DNA of 37,257 bases from NCBI GenBank assembly GCA_025355725.1, contig JANXZC010000106.1:1-37257 (forward strand), read 5' to 3'. Position numbers and translations under genes: made by a program. The notes beneath the pieces are model-generated. The model did no database searches and was not told where the DNA came from. It saw only the letters and a list, made by a program, of their open reading frames with translations. This stretch comes from Syntrophus sp. (in: bacteria) (lineage in GTDB: Bacteria; Desulfobacterota; Syntrophia; Syntrophales; UBA8958). How positions within the stretch are numbered: position 1 is the stretch's first letter; each line of letters starts with the position of its first letter. This document shows, one piece after another, positions 24,213 to 32,712 of this stretch.

Positions 24213-25034
24213 TTATGCGTCGGCTTGTTCAAGGGCGCCTAAATTATCTTTTGTTTCAATACTCTCAGGAACATCGTTTTCTTCCTGTTCCATGATCGCT
24301 ACCTCCCGGGGCGTATCTTCCTTGTCGCTTTCGGCCTGGATGCGCTCTTCAAACTTCTTCTTACCTTCGAGCACGGCGTCGGCGATCTTGGAGGAAAACA
24401 ACTTGATGGCCCGAATGGCGTCATCGTTCCCGGGGATGATGTAATCGACATCATCGGGATTGCAGTTGGTATCAACCATGGCCACAATGGGAATCCCGAG
24501 CTTTCTTGCTTCCTGAATAGTGATGATTTCCCGCTTGGGATCCACAATGAAGAGGCCTCCCGGCTTGCCCTTCATCTTGCGAATACCACCCAGGATCTTA
24601 TCCATTTTGACTTTTTCCTTCTGCATGGAAACGATTTCTTTCTTCGGGAAGGCACGGATCGAATCATCTTCGATCATTTTATCGAGGGCGTTGAGTCTGT
24701 CGATACTCTTCTTGATGGTTGTGAAATTGGTAAGCATTCCCCCCAGCCAGCGCTGATTGACGTAGGGCATTTCGCATCTGGACGCCTCTTCCCGGATTGA
24801 TTCCTGGGATTGTTTCTTCGTTCCCACGAAGAGCAACTCGCCACCGTTCGCAACCATGTCCACGACAAATTCGTAGGCCTTATGAAAGAGCACCACGGTC
24901 TGCTGAAGATCAATGATATAAATTCCGTTCCTGGCCCCGAAGATGTAGGTTTTCATCTTAGGGTTCCACTTATTGGTCTGGTGACCAAAATGTACCCCTG
25001 CCTCAAGCAGTAACTTCATGGAAATATGCGCCAT
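24213..25034 (-). CDS. rpsB: 30S ribosomal protein S2
   Basis: 273 residues from ATG 25034, preceded by AGGAG; the longer frame to 25070 adds 12 non-family residues. It begins [20 protein letters not shown] and contains [44 protein letters not shown] and the conserved [24 protein letters not shown]. The C-terminal 40 residues are an acidic tail beyond the usual core ([20 protein letters not shown]). S2 binds late at the platform/neck of the 30S subunit with S1. First gene of the rpsB-tsf-pyrH-frr operon, with a candidate promoter at 25153-25181. Confidence 0.97.
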   Translation of the reverse strand: MAHISMKLLLEAGVHFGHQTNKWNPKMKTYIFGARNGIYIIDLQQTVVLFHKAYEFVVDMVANGGELLFVGTKKQSQESIREEASRCEMPYVNQRWLGGMLTNFTTIKKSIDRLNALDKMIEDDSIRAFPKKEIVSMQKEKVKMDKILGGIRKMKGKPGGLFIVDPKREIITIQEARKLGIPIVAMVDTNCNPDDVDYIIPGNDDAIRAIKLFSSKIADAVLEGKKKFEERIQAESDKEDTPREVAIMEQEENDVPESIETKDNLGALEQADA

Positions 25035-25152
25035 ATTTAAAACTCCTTTTTGCTGTGTTTTTTCCGCCATTCCCTTCCATCAGACATCGAACACCTCAGC
25101 CTCGAGATGCAACACGTGCCCATCCGGGAATGTGTGAAATTCGCGGAGATCT

Positions 25153-25181
25153 AGCATAATGCCGAATAATACGCAAGTCTA
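25153..25181 (-). promoter_or_regulatory. Candidate promoter for the rpsB operon
   Basis: On the - strand TAGACT (25181-25176, 4/6 to -35), 17 bases, TATGCT (25158-25153, 4/6 to -10). The predicted start near 25146 would give a leader of about 110 bases before the rpsB ATG. That is long enough for S2 autoregulation, though no known S2-binding fold is recognised. It lies just after the argJ stop (25198). Confidence 0.45.
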
Positions 25182-25197
25182 AATATGTTGGGGGATA

Positions 25198-26391
25198 TCA
25201 GGTATGGTAGTGGGCGTTGATCTTGATATACTCAAACCCCAGATCGGAGGTGAAGACTCGCCAGTCTTTCGTCCCCATCCCTACTCTGAAGACAATTTTT
25301 ATTTCTTCCTGCTCCATAATCGTCTTCAAAGACAAGAGGTTGCTGTCTATGCCCCGGCCATGCCGAAAAACGGGAACATCCTCGAAAGATAGCCGGACTT
25401 TATCAACGGGCAGGGGGATGCCGATGGCGCCGGCCGCGGCAATGATCCTCCCCCAGTTTGGATCGCCGCCAAAAAAGGCGGTTTTGACGAGATTGGAGTT
25501 GGCTATGGCGTAGGCTATTTTTTTTGCCTCCCCCCGTGTTCTGGCCTCGGTCACTACTATCTCGATGGCCTTCGTCGCCCCCTCGCCGTCTCTGACCATA
25601 TCCTTGGCAAGTTTCATGAGAATTTCGCAGACCATGTCCCGAAAAATGCGGAAGGATTGTGATCCATCGCGAATCATACGATTTCCGGCACACCCGTTGG
25701 CAAGGATTATGGCCGTATCGTTGGTGCTCATGCATCCATCGACGGAAGCGGCATTGAATGACCTCTCCACGGCATAACGAAATGCCTTTCCCAGGGCAAC
25801 AGAGTCGATATCGGCATCGGTCATGGCATAGGCCAACATCGTGGCCATATCCGGCTGGATCATTCCCGCCCCTTTGGCGATGCCGCAGATGCTGATTTCC
25901 CGGTCGGCAATATATCGTTTTTGATAAGCCATTTTGGGAAAGCGATCCGTCGTCATGATCGCCGCTTCCGCTTCGGGAATGCCATCGGGACGTAACCCTT
26001 TTACCACGGCAGGAATACTGCGATTGATCTTTTCCACCGGCAGTCTATGTCCGATGACCCCCGTAGAGGCGACAAGGACAAGATCATCTTTGATTTTCAT
26101 GTATGAGGATAGGGACTTGGACATGTCAAGGGCGTCCTGGTAGCCTGCCGCTCCGGTTGCGGCGTTGGCGTTGCCGCTGTTGGTGAGGATTGCCTGGGCC
26201 CGACCGGACTTGATCCGTTCCATGGAAACCAGGACCGGGGCGGCCTTGAAGGCGTTGGTGGTAAAGACGCCGGCGGCCCGGGCGGGCATGGTGGAGTAGA
26301 TCAGCGACAGATCCCTGGCCCCCGTCTCCTTGATCCCGGCGCTGACCCCGCTTGCTAAAAAACCGGGGACGTGAATATTCTCGCTATCCAT
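25198..26391 (-). CDS. argJ: Bifunctional glutamate N-acetyltransferase/N-acetylornithine acetyltransferase
   Basis: 397 residues, the normal length for ArgJ. The self-cleavage site is KGAGMIQPDMATMLAYAMTD, with T184 the new N-terminal nucleophile of the beta chain. Other markers are GVFTTNAFKAAPV, LTNSGNANAATG, STGVIGHRLP and VDGCMSTNDTAIILANG. The C-terminus ends INAHYHT, like the conserved INADY(T/H)T. It makes N-acetylglutamate and recycles the acetyl group from N-acetylornithine in arginine synthesis; whether it is mono- or bifunctional cannot be decided. It starts 24 bp after the secA stop, so the two may be co-transcribed. Confidence 0.96.
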   Translation of the reverse strand: MDSENIHVPGFLASGVSAGIKETGARDLSLIYSTMPARAAGVFTTNAFKAAPVLVSMERIKSGRAQAILTNSGNANAATGAAGYQDALDMSKSLSSYMKIKDDLVLVASTGVIGHRLPVEKINRSIPAVVKGLRPDGIPEAEAAIMTTDRFPKMAYQKRYIADREISICGIAKGAGMIQPDMATMLAYAMTDADIDSVALGKAFRYAVERSFNAASVDGCMSTNDTAIILANGCAGNRMIRDGSQSFRIFRDMVCEILMKLAKDMVRDGEGATKAIEIVVTEARTRGEAKKIAYAIANSNLVKTAFFGGDPNWGRIIAAAGAIGIPLPVDKVRLSFEDVPVFRHGRGIDSNLLSLKTIMEQEEIKIVFRVGMGTKDWRVFTSDLGFEYIKINAHYHT

Positions 26392-26415
26392 AGAATCAAT
26401 CCTATTGTCTCCCTC

Positions 26416-28932
26416 TCATTGCCCACAGCACTTCTTGTATTTCTTGCCGCTTCCGCAGGGGCAGGGATCGTTGCGTCCGACCTTCTCCTTGTCCCGCTTG
26501 ACCGGGGTGGCGCTTACATCTTCGCCCCTGCTGAGGATGTAATCCTCCTCAGCCTTCCGCTGCATTTCCTCAATGTCTTCTTCCCTGCGCACCTGGACCA
26601 TACAGAGTTTTTCGAGGGTATCCTCCTTGATACGCTCGATCATGGCCATAAGCATATCATACCCTTCCTTCTGATATTCCCGGACCGGGTCCTTCTGTCC
26701 ATAGCCGCGAAGACCGATACCCTCCTTGAGATGGTCCATGCCGAGGAGATGATCTTTCCATTGGGTATCGATGCTTTGCAGCATAATCATGGTCATGACG
26801 TAGGTCATCAGGGGCGCCCCAAATTCCTCTTCCTTGCGGCGCAGGTGGTCCTTTGCTCCCGAAATGATTGTCTCTTCAATTTCCAGGGCATTCATCTCCC
26901 GCCCCTTTTCGTTGAGGTTGAGCTTCAGGGAAAATTGTTTAAAGATCCGGTCGTCAAGGGCCTTGAGGTCCCAGTCCTCGGGGTGACCTTTTTCATCGAT
27001 ATAGTCGGCGGTCATGTCCGCAACGACCTCCTCGATCATCCCCTCGATATCCGTCCAGAGATCCTGACCTTTCAATACCTTCCGTCGTTGATCATAGATG
27101 AGCTGACGCTGTTTGTTCATGACGTCATCAAAATCAAGGAGATGCTTCCGGATATCAAAGTTCTGCCCTTCCACGCGCTTCTGGGCATTTTCAATGGCCT
27201 TTGAGACCAGCCTGTTTTCTATGGGCTCGTTTTCTTCGATACCGATCCGGTCCATGATGGCCGAAATCTTTTCGGCGCCGAATATCCTCAGCAGATCGTC
27301 TTCGAGGGACAGATAAAATCGCGATGACCCCATATCTCCCTGACGTCCGGAACGGCCTCGCAACTGATTGTCAATACGGCGGCTTTCATGTCGCTCCGTT
27401 CCCAGGATGTGAAGTCCCCCGAGATCGGCGACCCCTTCCCCCAGCTTGATGTCGGTGCCACGCCCCGCCATATTTGTAGAGATGGTGACCATCCCGCGTT
27501 GACCGGCCTGGGCGACGATCTCCGCTTCCCGTTCATGGTGCTTGGCGTTCAGGACGTGGTGTTTGATCCCCGTTTTGCTCAGCATGGTGCTGAGCAGTTC
27601 CGACTTAACAATCGAGATCGTGCCAACCAGAACCGGCCTTCCCAGGGCGTACATCTCCTTTATGTCTTCGATGGCGGCGTTGAATTTTTCCTTTTCCGTC
27701 TTGTAGATCACGTCATTGTGGTCAGCCCTAATCATGGGCATGTTCGTGGGAATGACAACTACTTCGAGTTTGTAGATCTTCTTGAACTCCTCCGCTTCCG
27801 TATCCGCCGTTCCCGTCATCCCCGCCAGTTTTTCATACATGCGAAAGTAATTCTGGAAGGTAACCGAAGCCAGGGTCTGGTTCTCTCTTTCGATCTTGAC
27901 CTTTTCCTTGGCTTCAAGGGCCTGATGGAGACCGTCGCTGTAACGTCGGCCCGGCATAATGCGACCGGTAAACTCGTCAACGATGATCACCTGACCGTCC
28001 TTGACGACATAATCCACGTCTCTGTTGAAGAGGGTATGGGCTTTCAGGGCCTGATTCACATGGTGAAGGATTTCAATATTGCGGGGTTCATAAAGATTCG
28101 TGACTTTGAGATATTTCTCTACCCGGGCAATTCCTTCTTCCGTGAGCACTACCGTCCGGGATTTTTCTTCGATCGAATAATCCTCTCCTTTACGCAGCCG
28201 GGGAATTACCTGGTTGATCCGGTAATACTTTTCCGTCGATTCCTCGGAAGGTCCGGAAATGATCAGCGGGGTGCGCGCCTCATCGATAAGAATGCTGTCC
28301 ACCTCATCCACGATGGCGTAATGAAAATCTCTCTGGACGTATTCCTCGAGGGAAAACTTCATATTGTCCCGCAAGTAGTCAAAACCGAACTCGTTATTGG
28401 TCCCGTAGGTAATATCGGCATTATAAGCCGCTCGCCGTTCATCATCATCCATGCCATGGACGATCACCCCGACGGTAAGACCGAGAAATGCGTAGATCGG
28501 ACCCATCCACCCCGCATCGCGGCGGGCCAGATAATCATTGACCGTGACCAGGTGACAACCCTTTCCGGTCAAGGCATTGAGATATATAGGCAGGGTGGCC
28601 GCCAGGGTCTTTCCCTCTCCCGTCTTCATCTCGGCGATTCTTCCCTGATGGAGGACAATACCACCGATGATCTGGGCATCAAAAGGCCGCATCTGCACCG
28701 TCCGGCGGGCGGCTTCCCTGGCGACGGCAAATGCCTCCGGGAGGATGTCGTCCAGAGTTGCGTCTTTTTGAAGCCTTTCCTTGAACTGGGGCGTCCTGGC
28801 CTTGAGTTCCTCATCGGTAAGGGCCGTCAAGGACGGTTCGAGACGGTTTATTTCGTCCAGAATAACGGAGAGTTCCTTGATAATCCGGTCATTCTTCGTT
28901 CCGAAAACCTTTTTCAGTACTGAAACAATCAT
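26416..28932 (-). CDS. secA: Preprotein translocase ATPase SecA
   Basis: 838 residues. Order: NBD1 with Walker A TGEGKT (104-109) and DEVD (209-212, [21 protein letters not shown]), the preprotein cross-linking domain, NBD2 ([24 protein letters not shown]), helical wing and scaffold domains, and a C-terminal zinc motif [15 protein letters not shown] (C824, C826, C835, C836) that can bind SecB or phospholipid. It drives Sec-dependent export through SecYEG. It is slightly shorter than E. coli SecA (901), mainly in the linker. The start codon at 28932 has GAAGG (28940-28944), which abuts the T tract of a terminator-like hairpin; argJ follows 24 bp downstream. Confidence 0.97.
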   Translation of the reverse strand: MIVSVLKKVFGTKNDRIIKELSVILDEINRLEPSLTALTDEELKARTPQFKERLQKDATLDDILPEAFAVAREAARRTVQMRPFDAQIIGGIVLHQGRIAEMKTGEGKTLAATLPIYLNALTGKGCHLVTVNDYLARRDAGWMGPIYAFLGLTVGVIVHGMDDDERRAAYNADITYGTNNEFGFDYLRDNMKFSLEEYVQRDFHYAIVDEVDSILIDEARTPLIISGPSEESTEKYYRINQVIPRLRKGEDYSIEEKSRTVVLTEEGIARVEKYLKVTNLYEPRNIEILHHVNQALKAHTLFNRDVDYVVKDGQVIIVDEFTGRIMPGRRYSDGLHQALEAKEKVKIERENQTLASVTFQNYFRMYEKLAGMTGTADTEAEEFKKIYKLEVVVIPTNMPMIRADHNDVIYKTEKEKFNAAIEDIKEMYALGRPVLVGTISIVKSELLSTMLSKTGIKHHVLNAKHHEREAEIVAQAGQRGMVTISTNMAGRGTDIKLGEGVADLGGLHILGTERHESRRIDNQLRGRSGRQGDMGSSRFYLSLEDDLLRIFGAEKISAIMDRIGIEENEPIENRLVSKAIENAQKRVEGQNFDIRKHLLDFDDVMNKQRQLIYDQRRKVLKGQDLWTDIEGMIEEVVADMTADYIDEKGHPEDWDLKALDDRIFKQFSLKLNLNEKGREMNALEIEETIISGAKDHLRRKEEEFGAPLMTYVMTMIMLQSIDTQWKDHLLGMDHLKEGIGLRGYGQKDPVREYQKEGYDMLMAMIERIKEDTLEKLCMVQVRREEDIEEMQRKAEEDYILSRGEDVSATPVKRDKEKVGRNDPCPCGSGKKYKKCCGQ

Positions 28933-28944
28933 AATTTAACCTTC

Positions 28945-28981
28945 AAAAGAAAAAATTCCGGCAGCATATTACCGGAATTTT
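28945..28981 (-). terminator. Terminator-like hairpin directly upstream of secA
   Basis: AAAATTCCGG (28952-28961) and CCGGAATTTT (28972-28981) form a 10 bp perfect stem with a 10-base loop. On the - strand the stem is followed by a T-rich run, TTTTTTCTTTT including the stem T's. It would terminate the carboxyltransferase gene (stop 29098), but the run ends where the secA GAAGG begins. Possible bidirectional use on the + strand. Confidence 0.75.
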
Positions 28982-29001
28982 GTATGAAAATCCAACCCTC
29001 C

Positions 29002-29063
29002 ATCCCCCTTGCCAAAGGGAAGTAAGGGGGTATTTTAATGCCTCGTTGTGCCCGCCTCGGGCA
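29002..29063. repeat. Intergenic palindromes (dispersed-repeat type)
   Basis: CCCCCTT (29004-29010) pairs with AAGGGGG (29024-29030) around GCCAAAGGGAAGT, a layout like the scattered 'TCCCCCTTTGCCAAAGGGGGA' elements. A second dyad, TGCCCG (29049-29054) with CGGGCA (29058-29063), lies beside it. Both are in the gap between secA and the carboxyltransferase gene. Compare the related-looking hairpin at 5281-5309. Confidence 0.55.
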
Positions 29064-29097
29064 GGGGTGTCAGAAAAAAACAGCTTGTATGCTATTG

Positions 29098-31044
29098 TTA
29101 TTCCTTGGTAATAAACATGAGCTGATCTCCCAGCGCCACCTTGTCTCCCGGGGAGACATGGATTTCGGTCACCTTGCCGCTAATCTCCGCAGTGACGTTG
29201 TTGAGCATTTTCATGGCCTCAAGAACGATCAGCACCTGGCCGGCAGAAACCTCCTCGCCCTGCTCTACGGAGATGTCATTAACCGTACCGGTAATATGGG
29301 AACGGATGTCTCCCGCTTTCCAGGCCGCATCAATCTCCTTGGGTGACATGGAGGTCTTCTTTTTCTTTTTATCCCCTTCTTCCTCGTCCTGTTCGGTGAT
29401 AATCGGCTCGGTATGATGGTCAATGATCAGATAAGTTGCCGTATCTCCTGATTTTGTCTTCCGCTGCGGACCAATCTCGACGCTGTGAAGTTTGCCCTCG
29501 GCGTCAGGGATTTCAAATTTTTCACCGAGGTTGAAGCCGCCTTTCCGGAACCAGATGCGGGGCGACAAAACCCAGGTCTTGCCGTATTTGGCTTCAAACT
29601 TGAAAAAATCTACGGCGTCGTTCGGATGCTGAAGATAAAGAACAAGTTCATCATCCGTTGCCTCCCGTCCCAGACGATGTTCAAGAACCTTCTTTTCGAC
29701 CTCCAGATCGATGTCCTCAATTTTCTGGTAGCAGGTGTCGCATTCCACGATCTTCTTCCAGTCGGCTCCGAAGACGGCCTGATAAACATCATCCGCAGGC
29801 TGGTAAAATGGCAGGTCTCCGTAACGGCCAAGCATCAGGTTTTTCAGATCGTCGTTGGCGTCTTTGTAGCGTTCCCCCTTCTGGACATTGTTTACTGCCG
29901 TAGTCCAGAGGATTTGCGAACCCGGCGTCACACTCCACCAGTTTCCCAGCTCAACCTGTACCCGGGGTAATTCCTTCTGAAGCATCTCGGGCATCTTCTG
30001 CAGAAATCCCCCTTTGACGGCCTGCTCGAAACTGGAGCCCGTGGCGCCTCCGGGAAGCTTGTGAATCTGCACGGTCGGATCGAAGCCAAGAAACTGGGAT
30101 TCGAAATCCCGGTAATATTCCCGCTCCGGTCGCAGTTTGTTAGAGGTATCGATGACTGCCTGACGGTCAAGACCGACGGCATCATAACCATATTCGGCAA
30201 GGATATCCATCACGGACAGCAACGGCGGGGGGCCGTAGAATCCCGTAAAGGCGTGATCGCTGGCATCGACAATTTTAGCGCCGTTCTGAACGGCGGCAAC
30301 GATCCTCCCTATGTCATCACCATCGGTGTTGTGGCCGTGATAATGGATGATAAGATCTGGATATCTGCTATGGATAGCCCGCACCAGTTCGCCGATGCGC
30401 TTCGATGTTCCTAGACCGCCATGATTCTTGATGCACAGGACGATGTCTTCACCGGTAACCGCCAATATTTCCCCAACTTTTTTAACATAGTACTCATCCG
30501 TATGCTCGGGTCCGGTGGAAAAACAGATAGACGGTTCCAGGATGCACCCTGCCGCCTTCACCTCCTCAAAAACGGAGACCATATTGGGAATATGATTAAG
30601 GAAGTCGAAGACCCGCCAGACATGAACGTAAGGGGCAAAACCACGTACGGTCATCCGAATGACATTGTCCGGGTAGGGGCGGTAACCGAAGAGGTTGATT
30701 CCCCGGCAAAGGGTCTGAAACATCGTGTCGGGCATTTTTTCGCTCAAGACCTGGAGTTTCTCCAGGGGGTTGATCTGCTTGCGAAGCATATCCACATGAA
30801 CGGAGGCGCCTCCGGTAATTTCGAGGGATAAGTATCCCGCCCGGTTCCTCTCATCAGCTACCAGCAACTGGGTATGGGGCATGATCCGGTTTTTGAAGTC
30901 CGACTGGGAGAGATCACGCTCCGTGTTGGTCACATAGTAACCCTTTTGCCGCCTTATTTTATCGAGGACGTAGCGAGCGCCCTTTTCTCGCAATTCTTTT
31001 GGTGCGATGCGTAAGTCACTGTTAGAATAGATGTCGTTTTTCAT
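29098..31044 (-). CDS. Biotin-dependent carboxyltransferase subunit, divergent pyruvate carboxylase B-like, with C-terminal BCCP
   Basis: 648 residues. An N-terminal carboxyltransferase domain of the pyruvate carboxylase/oxaloacetate decarboxylase alpha family (about 38-330) is followed by a PycB-type accessory domain, a charged linker (DEEEGDKKKKKT) and a biotinyl domain with EAMKM; K612 is the biotin site, 36 residues from the end. Residues expected at the metal site are kept: the Asp of ERD, the Lys of CIKNHGGL and the HYH pair. So are R in LCRGINLFGYR and VWRVFD, and Thr in VTPGSQ. Several signatures differ from canonical enzymes: ERDLSQSDFKN for RDAHQS, KNHGG for KDMAG, and LPGGATGS for PGGM/Q-type loops. 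It pairs with the biotin carboxylase gene 27 bp upstream. Pyruvate is the best guess, another 2-oxo acid is possible. Confidence 0.85.
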   Translation of the reverse strand: MKNDIYSNSDLRIAPKELREKGARYVLDKIRRQKGYYVTNTERDLSQSDFKNRIMPHTQLLVADERNRAGYLSLEITGGASVHVDMLRKQINPLEKLQVLSEKMPDTMFQTLCRGINLFGYRPYPDNVIRMTVRGFAPYVHVWRVFDFLNHIPNMVSVFEEVKAAGCILEPSICFSTGPEHTDEYYVKKVGEILAVTGEDIVLCIKNHGGLGTSKRIGELVRAIHSRYPDLIIHYHGHNTDGDDIGRIVAAVQNGAKIVDASDHAFTGFYGPPPLLSVMDILAEYGYDAVGLDRQAVIDTSNKLRPEREYYRDFESQFLGFDPTVQIHKLPGGATGSSFEQAVKGGFLQKMPEMLQKELPRVQVELGNWWSVTPGSQILWTTAVNNVQKGERYKDANDDLKNLMLGRYGDLPFYQPADDVYQAVFGADWKKIVECDTCYQKIEDIDLEVEKKVLEHRLGREATDDELVLYLQHPNDAVDFFKFEAKYGKTWVLSPRIWFRKGGFNLGEKFEIPDAEGKLHSVEIGPQRKTKSGDTATYLIIDHHTEPIITEQDEEEGDKKKKKTSMSPKEIDAAWKAGDIRSHITGTVNDISVEQGEEVSAGQVLIVLEAMKMLNNVTAEISGKVTEIHVSPGDKVALGDQLMFITKE

Positions 31045-31071
31045 AGTCTGTTCCTGCTCATGTCTTCCTTA

Positions 31072-32532
31072 TTAATAGGCATGTTTGTTGACTTTTCTTG
31101 CGTGTATTTCTGCGATAAGCTTACCAAGTTTGGCGATCTCCCGCTCCGCTTCGGGATAGTTGAAGATCTCCGGATGGGTGTCTATATAGCCCGTGTCAAA
31201 TTTACCGGCCTGGAAATCCTTTTCTTCGCAGACAGCAAGATAAAACGGAATCGTGGTCTTGGGACCGACGATGACAAAACCGCGCAAAGAGCGCTTTAAC
31301 CTCTGGAGAGTCTGTTCCCAGTTGTATCCCCGCACGGTCATCTTGACGAGCAGGGAGTCATATTCCGTGGGTATTCTGAAACCCTGGTAGACGGCGCCGT
31401 CAAGACGGACTCCCGGACCTCCCGGCGACTGGTAGACCTCCACCCGTTTCCCTCCTTCGGGCATGAAATTGTTCTTAGGATCTTCAGCGTTGATTCGTAC
31501 CTGTACCGCCTTTCCGAAGAGACGGACACGTTCCTTCGGAATATCAAGAACGCCCCCCTCGGCAATGCGGATCTGCTCTCTGACGATGTCAATGCCAGTC
31601 AATTCCTCTGTAACCGTATGTTCAACCTGAAGACGGGTGTTCATTTCCATGAACCAGAATTCGTTTGTCCGGGCGTCCACTAAAAATTCCACCGTTCCCG
31701 CGTTGACATAGCCGGACTCTTTTGCCGCGCGAATGGCGCATTCGTACATGGCCTCGAGTACGTCCTCGGGAAGGTCCGCCGGGGCAATTTCAAGCAGCTT
31801 CTGATGGCGCCGCTGAATGGAACAATCCCGGGAACCAAGATGCATGATATTGCCGTGTTTATCAGCTAATATCTGAATTTCCACATGACGGGGGGATTCA
31901 ATGCATTTTTCCATGTATATGCTGTCATCCATGAAGCACGACATGGATTCCGATCGGGCAAGGGGCAACTGAACCATCAGGTCCGCCTCATCCTTAACCT
32001 TGCGGATTCCCCGCCCTCCGCCGCCGCAGGAGGCCTTCAGCATGACGGGATAACCGCAGGCACTGGCAAAGGAAAAGGCTTCATTAATGCCGCTGCCGCC
32101 TTTGGGAATATCCGACGTTCCGGGGATGAAAGGGATTCCGGCCTTCTCCATAATATTGCGGGCGACGACCTTATTTCCCAGATCACGAATGACCTGCGGA
32201 GGGGGGCCGATGAAAATGATCCCGGCCTGTTCACAGGCGGCGGAAAAATCCGGATTTTCTGCCAGAAAACCATATCCGGGATGGATGGCGTCGGCCCCTG
32301 TTTTTTTTGCCGCCCAGATTATCTTGTCGATGTCGAGATAATCTTTGCGGGGTCCTTCACCGATCATAATGGCGTCATCGGCCAGGCGAACATAATAGGC
32401 GTCGGAATCCGGTCTTTCATATATAACTACCGCCTCCAGAGACAATTCTTTGACCGTACGCATGATCCTGAGGGCAATCTCACCGCGATTGGCAATAAGA
32501 ACCTTCTTGATTTTTCCGTTTGTCTTCGTCAT
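31072..32532 (-). CDS. Biotin carboxylase subunit (PycA/AccC-type)
   Basis: 486 residues. Biotin carboxylase domains run in order: N-terminal VLIANRGEIALRIMRT, ATP-grasp region with ATP Lys in VMLKASCGGGGRGIRKV (166-178), HVEIQILAD, and catalytic FMEMNTRLQVEHTVTEE. It carboxylates biotin on the partner's BCCP using ATP and bicarbonate. There is no BCCP domain within this protein; that lies on the neighbouring carboxyltransferase subunit 27 bp downstream. This split arrangement is seen in two-subunit pyruvate carboxylases. GAAGG precedes the ATG. A strong promoter at 32577-32605 drives the pair, which likely forms a discrete operon closed by the hairpin before secA. It could also serve an acetyl-CoA carboxylase, but no accA or accD gene is nearby. 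Confidence 0.93.
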   Translation of the reverse strand: MTKTNGKIKKVLIANRGEIALRIMRTVKELSLEAVVIYERPDSDAYYVRLADDAIMIGEGPRKDYLDIDKIIWAAKKTGADAIHPGYGFLAENPDFSAACEQAGIIFIGPPPQVIRDLGNKVVARNIMEKAGIPFIPGTSDIPKGGSGINEAFSFASACGYPVMLKASCGGGGRGIRKVKDEADLMVQLPLARSESMSCFMDDSIYMEKCIESPRHVEIQILADKHGNIMHLGSRDCSIQRRHQKLLEIAPADLPEDVLEAMYECAIRAAKESGYVNAGTVEFLVDARTNEFWFMEMNTRLQVEHTVTEELTGIDIVREQIRIAEGGVLDIPKERVRLFGKAVQVRINAEDPKNNFMPEGGKRVEVYQSPGGPGVRLDGAVYQGFRIPTEYDSLLVKMTVRGYNWEQTLQRLKRSLRGFVIVGPKTTIPFYLAVCEEKDFQAGKFDTGYIDTHPEIFNYPEAEREIAKLGKLIAEIHARKVNKHAY

Positions 32533-32576
32533 GGCTTACCTTCCCAATTATATACTTCCATCAATTTAAGTCGGAC

Positions 32577-32605
32577 CTTATACTGATTACAGAACTTTCT
32601 GTCAA
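32577..32605 (-). promoter_or_regulatory. Near-consensus promoter for the biotin carboxylase operon
   Basis: On the - strand TTGACA (32605-32600, perfect), 17 bases, TATAAG (32582-32577, 5/6). Predicted start near 32570 gives a 38-base leader to the ATG at 32532. Confidence 0.82.
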
Positions 32606-32633
32606 CATCATTGTTTACGCCGTCAAATTTGTC

Positions 32634-32661
32634 TTGACTTAGCAGGATTTGTCAGGATAAA
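32634..32661 (+). promoter_or_regulatory. Candidate promoter for the EF-G-like gene
   Basis: TTGACT (32634-32639, 5/6) followed by 16 bases and GATAAA (32656-32661, 4/6). It is divergent from the - strand promoter 28 bp away; the two share the 180 bp intergenic region. Confidence 0.5.
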
Positions 32662-32712
32662 CATCCCGATCGCAGCACTAATCCAACCATCGCGTCATAG
32701 AAAGGGGATGTC

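Noticed and set aside
27388-28923. 511-codon + strand open frame
   Set aside because: Antisense shadow of secA, which has full motifs on the other strand; length reflects codon bias.
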